Below, piece by piece: positions 34,230 through 44,754 of a DNA stretch of 44,949 nt; the stretch's first letter is position 1, and each line of letters begins with the position of its first letter. The translations under genes and the position numbers were made by a program. The notes under the pieces are model-generated. The model searched no databases, was not told the origin of the DNA, and saw nothing but the letters and a program-made list of their open reading frames with translations. The stretch comes from Veillonella ratti (GTDB lineage: Bacteria; Bacillota; Negativicutes; Veillonellales; Veillonellaceae), in the NCBI RefSeq assembly GCF_003992115.1, contig NZ_RQUX01000020.1, positions 1 through 44,949 of the forward strand. Direction: 5' to 3'.

Positions 34230-36542
34230 ATGAGTGAGACGAATTTTTCGCTGCCTTTAGTACCGTTACGCGGTATGGTAGTGTTCCCAAAAGTAGAAGT
34301 TCGACTGGACATCGGTCGTGACAAATCCATTCGGGCCGTTGAAGAAGCCATGGCTAATGAGCGTTTGCTCGCCGTATCCGCTCAATTAGATGACGAAGTG
34401 GAGAACCCGACACAAAAGGATATTGCCGAAGTAGGGACCATCGTCAAAATCAAACAAATGCTACGCTTGCCGGGGGGCTTGGTTCGCATTTTAGTTGAAG
34501 GTATTGCCCGCGCTAAAGTGGTTGATATAGATGAAAGTGGCGTATATTATCGCGCCACTATGGAAACTTTGGTTTCCCAGTATGACGATCATGTAGAAAT
34601 TGAAGCCTATCGTCGTCTGGCTCAGTCCAATTTCTTGAAATGGGCTGAAGAAACCAAACTTGTTACGGAAGATGAAATTCGCCGTGTTATGGAGCGCACC
34701 GACGCCTCCGAAACGGCTGACCAAATTGTACAATTCTTACAGACGGAACTCGTTACGCGTCAAAGCTTTTTGAGCGAACTCAATGTGTTACGTCGTTTAA
34801 ATATGGTTGTAGGCGCTTTAAATATGGAACTTCAAATTTCTGATTTGGAAAACTCCATTAATAACCAAGTGCGTCAGCAGATGGAAAAAGCGCAGAAAGA
34901 ATACTTCTTGCGTGAAAAAATCCGTGTAATTCACAATGAATTGGGCGATAAATCCGACCCTGATGAAGAAGCGGAAGAATTGCGTGAACAGCTTAAGAAA
35001 ATTAATGTGTCCGACGAAGTGCGTGAACGTATTGAAAAAGAAATCAGTCGTTACAGCCGTATGCCGTCCATGATGCCGGAAGCAAATATTTTGCGCAATT
35101 ACCTCGATTGGGTATTGTCCCTACCTTGGGATAAAGTAAGCGAAGATCGTCTTGATATCGGCGAAGCGGCTAAGATTTTAGACCATGATCACTATGGCCT
35201 TAAAAAGGTTAAGGAACGTATCTTGGAATTCTTGGCGGTTCGTAAATTATCCGATTCCTTGAGCGGCTCTATTCTTTGCTTGGTAGGACCTCCGGGGGTT
35301 GGTAAAACATCCTTGGCTACGTCTATTGCTAAAGCCATGAATCGTAAATTTATCCGCGCTTCCTTAGGTGGCGTTCGTGATGAAGCAGAAATCCGCGGTC
35401 ATCGTCGTACCTATATCGGTGCTTTGCCGGGCCGTATGATTCAGGGCCTTAAGAATGCGGGAACCCGTAACCCGGTATTCTTGTTGGATGAAATTGATAA
35501 ATTGGCTTCCGATTATAAAGGTGATCCTTCGTCCGCATTATTGGAAGTGCTCGATCCTGAGCAGAACAAGACGTTCAGCGATCATTTTATTGAAATCCCA
35601 TTTGACTTCTCCGATGTATTCTGGATTACCACGGCTAATGTACCGGGCAATATTCCGGCTCCTTTGATGGACCGCATGGAAGTGATTGAATTATCCAGTT
35701 ACATGGAAGATGAAAAATTGGAAATCGCTAAACGTTATTTAGTGCCGAAACAAATTAAGAAAAACGGTTTAAGCGGTCATAATGTGAAATTATCCGATGC
35801 GGTACTTCGCAAAGTAATTTCCGAATATACTCGCGAAGCCGGTGTGCGTACTTTGGAAAAAACGATTGCCAAGATTTTCCGTAAATTGGCTTTTGAAATT
35901 ATCAATGGTTCGGAAGCAACACCGCGTGTAACCGTTAAAAACTTGTCCAACTATTTGGGAGCGCCAATCTATTTGGAACAGGAACGGGAGAAGAACGCGC
36001 AAGTCGGCCTCGTTTGCGGCCTTGCTTGGACTTCCGTGGGCGGTGTAGTACTTCCTTGTGAAGCGACCACTATGCCCGGTAGCGGTAAGTTGTCCTTAAC
36101 CGGCAGCCTCGGTAAAGTCATGCAGGAATCCGGTCAAGCCGCTTTATCCTACATCCGCCATAATGCGAAGGAGTTAGATATTCCGGCAGACTTCCATAAA
36201 ACAATGGATTTACATGTACATTTACCGGAAGGGGCCACCCCTAAAGACGGTCCGTCGGCCGGTATTACCATGACATTGGCTATTGTATCGGCTTTAACAA
36301 ACCGTAAAGTTCGTTCCGATTTAGCTATGACCGGCGAAATTACTTTGCGCGGTCGCGTCTTGCCGATTGGCGGTTTGAAAGAAAAATTATTGGCAGCTTT
36401 ACGCTACGGTATTAAAGAAGTATTGATTCCGCAAGGCAATATTAAGGACCTTGAAGAGATGCCGACATCTGTTATTGAAGGCCTTAAAATTACGCCGGTA
36501 AAAACAATGGATGAAGTGTTAGCAAGAGCATTTGTAAAATGA
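34230..36542 (+). CDS. lon: ATP-dependent protease Lon (LonA)
   Basis: This 770-residue soluble LonA protease degrades misfolded and regulatory proteins. It has an N-terminal LON domain (about 8-200), AAA+ domain with Walker A GPPGVGKT and Walker B FLLDEIDK, and a C-terminal Ser-Lys protease domain. The catalytic Ser676 is in DGPSAG and Lys719 in GGLKEK. AAAAGGAG precedes the ATG. The stop overlaps the engB start by 4 bp. Confidence 0.97.
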   Translation: MSETNFSLPLVPLRGMVVFPKVEVRLDIGRDKSIRAVEEAMANERLLAVSAQLDDEVENPTQKDIAEVGTIVKIKQMLRLPGGLVRILVEGIARAKVVDIDESGVYYRATMETLVSQYDDHVEIEAYRRLAQSNFLKWAEETKLVTEDEIRRVMERTDASETADQIVQFLQTELVTRQSFLSELNVLRRLNMVVGALNMELQISDLENSINNQVRQQMEKAQKEYFLREKIRVIHNELGDKSDPDEEAEELREQLKKINVSDEVRERIEKEISRYSRMPSMMPEANILRNYLDWVLSLPWDKVSEDRLDIGEAAKILDHDHYGLKKVKERILEFLAVRKLSDSLSGSILCLVGPPGVGKTSLATSIAKAMNRKFIRASLGGVRDEAEIRGHRRTYIGALPGRMIQGLKNAGTRNPVFLLDEIDKLASDYKGDPSSALLEVLDPEQNKTFSDHFIEIPFDFSDVFWITTANVPGNIPAPLMDRMEVIELSSYMEDEKLEIAKRYLVPKQIKKNGLSGHNVKLSDAVLRKVISEYTREAGVRTLEKTIAKIFRKLAFEIINGSEATPRVTVKNLSNYLGAPIYLEQEREKNAQVGLVCGLAWTSVGGVVLPCEATTMPGSGKLSLTGSLGKVMQESGQAALSYIRHNAKELDIPADFHKTMDLHVHLPEGATPKDGPSAGITMTLAIVSALTNRKVRSDLAMTGEITLRGRVLPIGGLKEKLLAALRYGIKEVLIPQGNIKDLEEMPTSVIEGLKITPVKTMDEVLARAFVK

Positions 36543-37234
36543 TGAAGCAGAAGAAAAACACACCAAGACAACCAAAACCTGTATATACCCGTAAAGAGCC
36601 GCAAGGGCCTCGTATTATTGCGTCCAAATATGTGGCTTCTGCCGTACGCCCCGACCAATATCCGGAAGGAGATACGGTGGAAGTGGCCTTCTTGGGCCGC
36701 TCCAATGTGGGCAAATCTTCTTTGATTAACTCGCTGTGCAATCACCGAGGCCTTGCCTTGGTGAGCGGCCAGCCCGGCAAAACGAAGACGATAAACTTTT
36801 TCACAATTACGTCTAAAGAGGATATCAGTGAAACCGAAGAACGCCGTTATGAGTGGTTCTTGGTGGATTTGCCGGGTTATGGGTACGCAAAAACTGATAA
36901 GAGTAATCGAAATATATGGTCTTCCTTTATTGCCGATTATATTTTACAATCAGAACGACTGATGTTGCTCTGTTTGTTGGTAGACGGTCGTCATCCGGAA
37001 TTACCAATCGATCAAGAAGCTTTCAATTGGCTTCGTGAGGCCGGGGTACCGTTACAAATTGTGGTGACGAAGGTTGATAAATTAAACAGTAAGGAACGAC
37101 AACAAAACATGCGCTTTATTAAGGAGAATTTCCCTTGTGAAGCACCGGCTATTCCGTACAGCTCGCTTAAGCATACAGGCCGTGAATTGTTGTTGAAGCG
37201 TATTAATCAAGTGATTGTGGGGGTCGACGAATGA
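36539..37234 (+). CDS. engB: Ribosome biogenesis GTP-binding protein EngB/YsxC
   Basis: This 231-residue TRAFAC GTPase takes part in 50S ribosomal subunit assembly. G1 is GRSNVGKSS, the G2 region [11 protein letters not shown]3 DLPGYGYAK, and G4 TKVDK. A positively charged N-terminal extension of about 30 residues precedes the domain. The gene overlaps lon by 4 bp and has only a weak ribosome binding site, so translation is coupled. ATG 36539 or 36542 could start it. Confidence 0.95.
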   Translation: MMKQKKNTPRQPKPVYTRKEPQGPRIIASKYVASAVRPDQYPEGDTVEVAFLGRSNVGKSSLINSLCNHRGLALVSGQPGKTKTINFFTITSKEDISETEERRYEWFLVDLPGYGYAKTDKSNRNIWSSFIADYILQSERLMLLCLLVDGRHPELPIDQEAFNWLREAGVPLQIVVTKVDKLNSKERQQNMRFIKENFPCEAPAIPYSSLKHTGRELLLKRINQVIVGVDE

Positions 37235-38202
37235 GTTTGGAAAAAGAACTGGCATTAATTGAACAAGTAAAAGCAGACCTCGTAAAAGTGGAAGCCTATT
37301 TGGCGGAGTCCTTGCAAACCGGTTCTGAAGATTTTAACCGCTTAATTCGCCCCATTTCGGCGGCCGGCGGTAAACGCTTAAGGGCTCGGTTATGTCTGCT
37401 TATAGCCGGTGCCGGTGAAGCATCGGAAGCGGATCGTGTCCGTATTGCCGCAGCTGTAGAAATGCTGCATTTAGCCACATTGATTCATGATGATGTGCTC
37501 GATCAGGCAGCAGTGCGCCGTGGAGCCAAAGCCATTCATTGCAGTAAGGGCAATAAGGTAGCCATTTTAAGCGGTGACTACTTATTTGCCAAAGCGTTTG
37601 ATGTGGTGGCACAAATTGGTTCGGTAGCGTGTTTACATGTTTTCTCGTTTATTATTTCCGCCTTGGTGGAAGGGGAATTCATGCAGATGGAAGATGTATA
37701 TCGTCTTGATCAGGGCATTGAACGTTATTTGACGAAGACCCAAAAGAAAACGGCTGATTTTATAGAAGCTTGTTTGGAATTGGGCGGTATTCTCGGTAAA
37801 TGGTCGGAATCCGAAATTCGTTTATTAAAACAATACGGGCATGGCTTGGGCATGGCATTCCAGATTACTGATGATATCATGGACTATGCTGCTACTGCTG
37901 AAACAACGGGCAAACCGGTGGGCAAAGACTTACGTGAAGGTCTCATTACCTATCCGTTATTATCTGTCATTAACGAGGCCAATAAAGCGGAAGTCACTAA
38001 AGCCGTGCAAGCTATTGCCGACGGTCAGGCGCCGGATGAACTGATTGCTTATGTGGCGGCTCAAGGCGGGGTGGCCAATGCAGAAGCATTGGAAGCTGAT
38101 TATCGTCGTGATGCCCACGAAGCATTAGAGGCTTTGCCTGATTTTGCCGGTAAAGCTGTCCTTTATGAAGTATTGGATTCATTGGCTGATAGAAAGGTGT
38201 AA
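37231..38202 (+). CDS. Polyprenyl diphosphate synthase
   Basis: This 323-residue trans-prenyltransferase (IspA/IspB/HepT family) elongates isoprenyl diphosphates, probably for the side chain of a quinone or similar lipid. The first Asp-rich motif is Asp87-Asp88-x-x-Asp91 (HDDVLDQAAVRRG) and the second is Asp214-Asp215-x-x-Asp218 (QITDDIMDY). The FQ-x-x-DD signature is intact. Product length cannot be told reliably. It overlaps engB by 4 bp. Confidence 0.93.
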   Translation: MSLEKELALIEQVKADLVKVEAYLAESLQTGSEDFNRLIRPISAAGGKRLRARLCLLIAGAGEASEADRVRIAAAVEMLHLATLIHDDVLDQAAVRRGAKAIHCSKGNKVAILSGDYLFAKAFDVVAQIGSVACLHVFSFIISALVEGEFMQMEDVYRLDQGIERYLTKTQKKTADFIEACLELGGILGKWSESEIRLLKQYGHGLGMAFQITDDIMDYAATAETTGKPVGKDLREGLITYPLLSVINEANKAEVTKAVQAIADGQAPDELIAYVAAQGGVANAEALEADYRRDAHEALEALPDFAGKAVLYEVLDSLADRKV

Positions 38203-38205
38203 TAT

Positions 38206-39129
38206 ATGGAATCGTTTCAGGTACGTGATTTTAATGACCCGAAACGAAAGCCTTCCTTGAATAGTGTTTTGGCGCAAAAAGAACGCCTAAAGGCAGCCGA
38301 ACGAATTCGCCGCGGTGAAGTAAATGACGAAGCGTCGGCTGAGGAGTTGAAGGCTGTATCCGGTGATGTAGCGACTGTTGATCTCGCTGCGACTGAGTCG
38401 CAGTATACACCGCTGGAAGAACAGATTATGGCTGAAAATAAAGCCATGTCCTTAGTAGGTCACCTGGGTGAACTGCGTAAGCGGATAATTATTTCGGTCC
38501 TCGCTATTTTGGTGGGCTTTTGTGTCGCCTATTATTATGTAGATGATATATTGGCCATGATTGTGGCGCCGGCCGGTAAGCTGTACTATATGCGCCCGAC
38601 GGAAGCTTTTTTTACCTATATGAAAGTAGCTTTTGTGGCCGGCGTTATTGCAGCATCACCGGTGTGGCTCTATGAAATATGGGTCTTTGTTATTCCGGCA
38701 CTAACACAACAAGAGAAAAAATTAACCAATTGGTTCTTACCGTTTGCGATTATGCTGTTTGCTATTGGCATCGTGTTTTCTTATGCTTTGGTATTACCGG
38801 TGGCCATTAAATTTTTCATTGGTTTTGCCACCGATGAATTGCAGCCTCTATTTTCTATCGGGCAATACTTAGATTTTGTCATAGCTTTTGTGCTACCTTT
38901 CGGATTCATATTCGAATTGCCCATTGTTATGATTATTTTGGCCAAACTGAATCTGATTACGTCGGATTTTTTGCGCTCCAAACGAAAAATCTTTATCTTC
39001 CTGTCCTTTGTTATCGGGGGATTTATATCGCCGACACCGGATATGTTTTCGCAGACTATGATTGCCATGCCGATGATTATTCTTTATGAACTAAGTCTCT
39101 GGATGGTAGCCAAGGTGATGAAACGGTAA
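38206..39129 (+). CDS. tatC: Sec-independent translocase protein TatC, N-terminally extended
   Basis: This 307-residue protein is the TatC receptor of the twin-arginine translocase, which exports folded proteins. Six membrane segments are visible, and the TatC signature HLGELRKR lies at residues 86-93. TatC proteins normally reach this motif after only a few residues, so about 80 hydrophilic, charged residues have been added in front. The ATG at 38206 is 3 bp after the previous stop, with AAAGGTG before it. No tatA or tatB is present in the window. Confidence 0.93.
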   Translation: MESFQVRDFNDPKRKPSLNSVLAQKERLKAAERIRRGEVNDEASAEELKAVSGDVATVDLAATESQYTPLEEQIMAENKAMSLVGHLGELRKRIIISVLAILVGFCVAYYYVDDILAMIVAPAGKLYYMRPTEAFFTYMKVAFVAGVIAASPVWLYEIWVFVIPALTQQEKKLTNWFLPFAIMLFAIGIVFSYALVLPVAIKFFIGFATDELQPLFSIGQYLDFVIAFVLPFGFIFELPIVMIILAKLNLITSDFLRSKRKIFIFLSFVIGGFISPTPDMFSQTMIAMPMIILYELSLWMVAKVMKR

Positions 39130-39136
39130 GTAAAAA

Positions 39137-39165
39137 TTGACAGGTTGGACATTTTTAGATATTAT
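39137..39165 (+). promoter_or_regulatory. Promoter of the valS T-box transcript
   Basis: A perfect TTGACA (39137-39142), 17-bp spacer and TATTAT (39160-39165) predict a start near 39172. The leader would then be about 345 nt, with about 85 nt ahead of the T-box stem I. Confidence 0.75.
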
Positions 39166-39254
39166 GAGTAGAGATACAGTTGTTTAAATTCTCGTATATC
39201 AGGTAGGGCCTGATTACCGTATGATTACAGCCGTATTAATTGATATTTGTATAA

Positions 39255-39496
39255 CAAAGCTGAGATAAGGAAAAATCTTCTCATAGCGTGGCAGAGAGCG
39301 TTGGTAAGGTGCGAGCAACGTACGTGAAAGGAAGAGGGTAGCCTTTGAGCTGACTTGATGAAGCAATCTTTGAATTGTGTGTAGTTTTGTCCGGTTAACC
39401 CCGTTAGAGGTAATGAGTGATTGCAACGGCAATAATCTAGGTGGTACCGCGGAAGTTAAGCCCTTTCGTCCTAATGGACGAGAGGGCTTTTTTTAT
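39255..39496 (+). promoter_or_regulatory. T-box riboswitch controlling valS
   Basis: The leader has the canonical T-box sequence AGGTGGTACCGCGG (39439-39452) that pairs with uncharged tRNA. A Stem I region is present with CAGAGAG and a GGTG loop. GTA at 39338-39340 is the best valine specifier candidate, in GAGGGTAGCC. The antiterminator competes with a terminator hairpin (39458-39494). Uncharged tRNA-Val would thus turn on valS. The Stem I boundary is approximate. Confidence 0.9.
39458..39494 (+). terminator. T-box conditional terminator
   Basis: AAGCCCT-x-TCGTCC pairs with GGACGA-x-AGGGCTT around a TAAT loop, ending in a run of seven T residues. It is the alternative to the T-box antiterminator. 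Confidence 0.9.
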
Positions 39497-39517
39497 ATCA
39501 TAGAGGAGGAACTTGAG

Positions 39518-42175
39518 ATGAGTGAGTTCAAGAATTTAACAACCTATAATCCGGGGGAAATTGAGCAGAATTGGTATGAATTTTGGGAAAAACAGGGATA
39601 CTTCCACGAAGAAGTAGATGAAAGTAAAAAGCCGTTCAGTATCGTATTGCCACCGCCTAATGTAACGGGGCAACTTCATATGGGTCATGCGCTCGACAAT
39701 ACATTGCAGGATATTTTGATTCGTTTCAAACGTATGCAAGGTTACAATGTGCTTTGGATGCCGGGTACCGACCATGCCGGTATTGCTACGCAGGTAAAAG
39801 TAGAACAGAACCTTAAGAAAACAGAAGGCAAGACACGTTATGATCTTGGTCGTGAAGAGTTCGTTAAACGTGTTTGGCAATGGAAAGAAGAATATGGTAG
39901 CACCATTGTTAAACAGATTCGCAGCTTAGGCGCTTCCTGTGACTGGAGCCGTGAACGCTTTACTTTGGACGAAGGCTACTACAAAGCTGTTCGCGAAGTA
40001 TTCGTAAGCTTATATGAAAAAGGTCTTATTTATCGCGGTGAACGCATTGCCAACTGGTGCCCAAGCTGTCATACCGTTCTCAGTGATATTGAAGTTGAGC
40101 ACAGTGATGAAGCAGGCCATTTATGGTTCATCAAATATCCGGTAGTCGGTGAAGAAGGTCGCTTCGTAACGGTTGCTACAACCCGTCCGGAAACTATGTT
40201 CGGTGACGTGGCCGTAGCTGTTAACCCTGAAGATGATCGTTATAAAGATATTATCGGTAAAACATTGTTATTACCATTCGTAAATCGTGAAATTCCGGTT
40301 ATTGCCGATGATTATGTAGATCCAAGCTTTGGTACGGGCTGTGTAAAAATTACGCCGGCTCATGACCCTAACGACTTTGAAATGGGTCAACGTCATAACC
40401 TCGAATCTATCGTAGTTATGAATCTTGATGCGACTATGAACAGCGAAGCCGGCCATTTTGAAGGTATGACCCGTGAAGCCGCTCGTAAACAAGTAGTAGC
40501 CGAACTTAAAGAACAGGGTCTCCTTGCCAAAATAGAAGACCATGAACACAGTGTAGGTCATTGCTCCCGTTGTAATACCATCGTAGAACCGCTCGTATCG
40601 AAACAGTGGTTTGTAAAAATGGCACCCCTTGCCGAACCGGCTTTGAAAGTTGTTAAAGATAAAGATATCGAATTCGTACCGGAACGTTTTACCAAAACGT
40701 ACACCAATTGGTTGGAAAACATCCGTGACTGGTGTATTTCCCGTCAGTTATGGTGGGGCCATCGCATTCCAGCCTGGTACTGTGATGATTGTGATGAAGT
40801 GATTGTATCTAAGGACGATGTTACGGAATGTCCTAAATGTGGCGGTCATGTTCATCAGGAAGAAGACGTACTCGATACTTGGTTCAGCTCCGCTTTATGG
40901 CCGTTTGCGACTATGGGCTGGCCGGAACAGACTAAGGAATTGGCTCATTGGTATCCGACCAGTGTAATGGTAACCGGTTATGACATTATTTTCTTCTGGG
41001 TTGCCCGCATGATTTTCATGGGTCTCGAATTTGAAAAAGAAATTCCATTCAAACATGTATTCATTCATGGTCTCGTACGCGACAGCCAAGGCCGTAAAAT
41101 GAGTAAATCTTTAGGCAACGGTATCAATCCGCTTGATGTTATCAACGAATACGGTGCCGATGCACTTCGCTTTACATTGGTAACCGGCAATACACCGGGT
41201 AATGATATGCGTTTTTACATGGAACGCGTAGAAGCTAATCGAAATTTTGCAAATAAGATTTGGAATGCCGCAAAATTTGTTATAATGAACTTAGATAATT
41301 ACGATCCTGAGTTTGTTCCTAGTGAAGAAGACTTTACGTTGGCAGATCGCTGGATTATTGATACCTACAATAATGCTGTGGCCACCATCACCAATAATCT
41401 CGATAAATTTGAGTTAGGTGAAGCAGCTGCCGGTGTTTATGATTTTATTTGGAACAGCTATTGCGATTGGTTTATCGAATTGGCTAAGCCGCGTCTTTAT
41501 AATAAAGAAGGCGGTCGTGACCGTGCGGTAGTTCAATACTTATTGGTAACTATTTTGCGTCATATGCTCGAATTATTGCATCCGTTTATGCCATTTGTTA
41601 CAGAACATATCTGGCAGCATCTCCCTCATGAAGGGGAAAGCATTGTAGTGGCTCCATGGCCAACGGCTTTACCGTTCGGTGATCAGAGCACCGCTGCTGC
41701 GCAAATGAACATCATGATGGATGCCATTAAAGGGATTCGTAATATGCGCGCCGAAATGAATGTACCGATGGGTAAACGCAGTGCCGTTATTTTAGCTGTC
41801 ACTGATGAATCGCTACGCACTATGGTAAGCGAACATCAGGATTACTTTAAGACTTTGGGCTGGGCTGAATCGGTAACTATTTTGGGTGCCGATGATGCGA
41901 AACCTGAAAATGCTACCGTAACGGTAGTTAACGGTCTTGAAGTATATCTCTTACTCAAAGACTTAATCGACGTAACCAAAGAACGGGAACGTTTGACGAA
42001 AGAAAAAGAAACACTTAAGAAAGAAATTGCTCGTTTAGAAGGTAAATTAGGTAATCCGGGCTTCGTGGCCAAGGCTCCGGCAGATGTAGTTGCAAAAGAA
42101 CAAGCCAAATTGGCTGAATATCAGCAAAAACAACAAGCTGTTATTGAACGTGAAGAGTTTCTTAAAACCTTATAG
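39518..42175 (+). CDS. valS: Valyl-tRNA synthetase
   Basis: This 885-residue class I enzyme charges tRNA-Val. HMGH is at 54-57 in [16 protein letters not shown], and the KMSKS loop is at 527-531. The editing domain ([17 protein letters not shown]) and a four-cysteine zinc finger-like part (CDDC and CPKC) are visible, as is a C-terminal coiled coil. The ATG at 39518 follows GAGGAGG; an in-frame ATG at 39377 would sit inside the T-box. It is controlled by the T-box. folC follows 9 bp downstream. Confidence 0.97.
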   Translation: MSEFKNLTTYNPGEIEQNWYEFWEKQGYFHEEVDESKKPFSIVLPPPNVTGQLHMGHALDNTLQDILIRFKRMQGYNVLWMPGTDHAGIATQVKVEQNLKKTEGKTRYDLGREEFVKRVWQWKEEYGSTIVKQIRSLGASCDWSRERFTLDEGYYKAVREVFVSLYEKGLIYRGERIANWCPSCHTVLSDIEVEHSDEAGHLWFIKYPVVGEEGRFVTVATTRPETMFGDVAVAVNPEDDRYKDIIGKTLLLPFVNREIPVIADDYVDPSFGTGCVKITPAHDPNDFEMGQRHNLESIVVMNLDATMNSEAGHFEGMTREAARKQVVAELKEQGLLAKIEDHEHSVGHCSRCNTIVEPLVSKQWFVKMAPLAEPALKVVKDKDIEFVPERFTKTYTNWLENIRDWCISRQLWWGHRIPAWYCDDCDEVIVSKDDVTECPKCGGHVHQEEDVLDTWFSSALWPFATMGWPEQTKELAHWYPTSVMVTGYDIIFFWVARMIFMGLEFEKEIPFKHVFIHGLVRDSQGRKMSKSLGNGINPLDVINEYGADALRFTLVTGNTPGNDMRFYMERVEANRNFANKIWNAAKFVIMNLDNYDPEFVPSEEDFTLADRWIIDTYNNAVATITNNLDKFELGEAAAGVYDFIWNSYCDWFIELAKPRLYNKEGGRDRAVVQYLLVTILRHMLELLHPFMPFVTEHIWQHLPHEGESIVVAPWPTALPFGDQSTAAAQMNIMMDAIKGIRNMRAEMNVPMGKRSAVILAVTDESLRTMVSEHQDYFKTLGWAESVTILGADDAKPENATVTVVNGLEVYLLLKDLIDVTKERERLTKEKETLKKEIARLEGKLGNPGFVAKAPADVVAKEQAKLAEYQQKQQAVIEREEFLKTL

Positions 42176-42184
42176 GAGGTAATC

Positions 42185-43468
42185 ATGACGTACGCAGAGG
42201 CAGTGGCCTATTTAGACAGTTGTGCATCCTTTGGCATCAAACCCGGTTTGGAACGCATTCATGCGTTATTGGACGAATTGGGGCATCCTGAACGGTCTTA
42301 TAAAACCGTCCATGTGACGGGGACCAACGGTAAAGGCTCCGTTACGGTGTATATCGATTCGGTACTCACCACCAGCGGACATCGTTCCGGCCGTTTCACC
42401 TCACCCCATTTAATCAGTTATACGGAACGCATTGCGGTAAATGGTCGCAATATTACCGAAGAAGCGTTTGGTGAATTGATTGCAAAAGTAAAAGACGCTG
42501 TAGCTAAAATTGAAGCGAAAGGATCGGAATCACCGACTCAATTTGAAGTATTGACGGCAGCTGCCTTCCTGTTCTTCATGGAACAGCAGGTTAACTATGC
42601 AGTCATCGAAGTAGGCCTCGGCGGTTTATTGGATTCAACGAATGTGATTTTCCCTGAAGTATCCGTAATTACCAATGTATCTATGGACCATCAGGCGTAT
42701 TGCGGTAACACCCTCCGTGAAATTGCTACTCATAAAGCGGGCATTATTAAACCGGGCATTCCGGTAGTAACGGCGGCGCAAGGGGAAGCATTGGCTGTTA
42801 TCAAGGATAAAGCCAAAGAGTTGAATTCTAAAGCGTATGTGTTTAATGAAGACTTTTCGATCAGCAGTCGTACTGTCACTGAAGATGGTCAGATGATTAC
42901 CTTGGAAGATAAGAGTGGTCATAAAGACATGCTGTTTACCAAAATGGTAGGGGTTCATCAAGCTGTTAATATGGCCTGTGCCTTCCGTGCCGTTCGTGTT
43001 TTAATGGAACGCGATGAAGTAATCAGCGAGGAAACGTTGCGCGAAGGTTTGGCTCGGGCTCACTGGGCCGGCCGTTTTGAAATCATCAAAAAACTCGACC
43101 GTACCTTTATTTTTGACGGCGCCCATAATGCGGGCGGCGCCGAAGCATTCCGCTTAACGTATGAAGAAGTATTTAAAGACAGACAGAAAACGGTAGTGTT
43201 GTCCGTCTTAAAAGATAAAGAAGTTAAAACAGTTGTAGAGGATTTGGTAAACCCTTACGATACTGTAATTACGGTGCCGGCTCCGACGCCGCGCACATCC
43301 ACACCGGAAGAATTGGCTGAATTTGTGCCGGGAGTAGCTCAGACGGCTCAAACTGTCAGTGAAGGCATGCAAAAAGCCATGGCTGCTACCCAGGCCGGCG
43401 ATATCATTGTAGTAGCCGGTTCCTTGTATATTTTAGGTGAAGCAGAAGAGTGGTTAAAAGCTCAGTAA
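42185..43468 (+). CDS. folC: Bifunctional folylpolyglutamate synthase/dihydrofolate synthase
   Basis: This 427-residue Mur-ligase-related enzyme adds glutamate to dihydropteroate and folates. The P-loop VTGTNGKGSVTVYID is at about 43-57, with the ATP site VGLGGLLDSTNV and FDGAHNAGG later. TAGGAGGT precedes the ATG. Length is typical of the family. Its position directly after valS is common in Firmicutes, so it is likely on the T-box transcript. Confidence 0.95.
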   Translation: MTYAEAVAYLDSCASFGIKPGLERIHALLDELGHPERSYKTVHVTGTNGKGSVTVYIDSVLTTSGHRSGRFTSPHLISYTERIAVNGRNITEEAFGELIAKVKDAVAKIEAKGSESPTQFEVLTAAAFLFFMEQQVNYAVIEVGLGGLLDSTNVIFPEVSVITNVSMDHQAYCGNTLREIATHKAGIIKPGIPVVTAAQGEALAVIKDKAKELNSKAYVFNEDFSISSRTVTEDGQMITLEDKSGHKDMLFTKMVGVHQAVNMACAFRAVRVLMERDEVISEETLREGLARAHWAGRFEIIKKLDRTFIFDGAHNAGGAEAFRLTYEEVFKDRQKTVVLSVLKDKEVKTVVEDLVNPYDTVITVPAPTPRTSTPEELAEFVPGVAQTAQTVSEGMQKAMAATQAGDIIVVAGSLYILGEAEEWLKAQ

Positions 43469-43479
43469 AGGATGAAGTA

Positions 43480-44754
43480 ATGACAGGTGCAGTATTTATT
43501 GACGGGGGCCGTCCGTTGCAACATTATATTACACGACTCCTGTATGCCGTGGTGTTGGTTATGCCCTTACATCCGTGGCTTGGTGATGCACTGGTCATTA
43601 TTGCCCTTTTACTCAGCGTTTGGGATACCTTGCGTTACAGACCGTTGTCAAAACCTGCATCGTGGCTTCAGTGGTGCGTGTTGGGCTTTATGGGGTGGAG
43701 TTTATTGTCGGCTCTCGGATCAGCTCGGCCGATGTGGACAACGGCCAGCTGGCTTTATAATGTAGGCATGTACGGCGGTATTTATTTCCTCACCTATCGC
43801 TATTTGCGTGAGCCCGAGCAATGGCGTGTTTTCTTGCGTATTTTCATGTGGTCGGCATTCATTGTTTGTTTGGTTGGTGTCTATCAATATATGACGACGT
43901 CTATGGAATTATTAAAACAGTGGGTGGATGCGGCGCATTTTCCGCTCTTGAAGCGGCGCATGTTTGCTACATTGCAAAACCCGAATTTATTCGGTGAATA
44001 TTTATTAATTGTATTGTCCATGGTAGGAACGGGGATTTTTCAAGGGCTTAAAGAAAAGCGCTGGCGCTTATTGGCCTGGATGGTGCCGATGGCATTGTTT
44101 TTCCTGGTTTGTATGACCCTAACCTATTCGCGAGGCATATGGCTTAGCTTTGCCTGCGTTGTTGTGTATTGGGGACTGACTATCGATCGACGCTTGCTTT
44201 TGTCGTTACTAATAATCCCTATTGTACTTTTTTGCTACCATGGGGAAGTGGCGTCAAGGCTTTGGTCACTGTTCGACGGCAACGATACATCCGCTGTGTT
44301 GCGCTGGGCTTTATGGGACAGTACAACCTATATGATTGCGGATTATCCGATTCTGGGAATCGGATGGGACGCCTTCTGGTTTGAATATCCACATTATAAT
44401 TACTATATTCAGGCCCCTGATGTGATAATTTATCATGCCCATAACATGTTTCTAAATATGTTAGCAGAAATAGGAATTCCCGGCGCACTCTTCTATTTTG
44501 TCGCAATATATGGCCATGCTGTGTATGCTTTACGTTTGCCGAAAGCAACTATAAGTAACATCGTGAAGTATGGTATCGGTGCCGTTGTAGTAGGCATAAC
44601 GGTTAGCGGCTTGTTTGACCATGATTTGTTCAGTCATCAGGTATCGGTAATTTTTTGGCAACTCTTAGGTTGGGCTTCATCCGTTTTATATACTTATAAA
44701 AAACGGGGGAATAAACCCCTTGAGAATGAACCGATAACAGATATAAAAAATTAA
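43480..44754 (+). CDS. O-antigen ligase (WaaL/RfaL) family membrane protein
   Basis: This 424-residue protein has about eleven membrane segments and the Wzy_C/O-antigen ligase domain. The segment TLTYSRGIWLSF and a large periplasmic loop near 300-350 (ILGIGWDAFWFEYPHYN with HAHNMFLNMLAEIGIPG) are hallmarks of the family. Such proteins join polysaccharide to lipid A core, or glycosylate other acceptors. The ATG at 43480 follows AAAGGA with 7-nt spacing; an ATG at 43450 would lie inside folC. It begins 12 bp after folC and may be co-transcribed. The acceptor is not known. Confidence 0.85.
   Translation: MTGAVFIDGGRPLQHYITRLLYAVVLVMPLHPWLGDALVIIALLLSVWDTLRYRPLSKPASWLQWCVLGFMGWSLLSALGSARPMWTTASWLYNVGMYGGIYFLTYRYLREPEQWRVFLRIFMWSAFIVCLVGVYQYMTTSMELLKQWVDAAHFPLLKRRMFATLQNPNLFGEYLLIVLSMVGTGIFQGLKEKRWRLLAWMVPMALFFLVCMTLTYSRGIWLSFACVVVYWGLTIDRRLLLSLLIIPIVLFCYHGEVASRLWSLFDGNDTSAVLRWALWDSTTYMIADYPILGIGWDAFWFEYPHYNYYIQAPDVIIYHAHNMFLNMLAEIGIPGALFYFVAIYGHAVYALRLPKATISNIVKYGIGAVVVGITVSGLFDHDLFSHQVSVIFWQLLGWASSVLYTYKKRGNKPLENEPITDIKN

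Noticed and set aside
39214-39432. Minus-strand open frame in the valS leader
   Set aside because: The region is explained by a T-box; the frame has no features of a gene.
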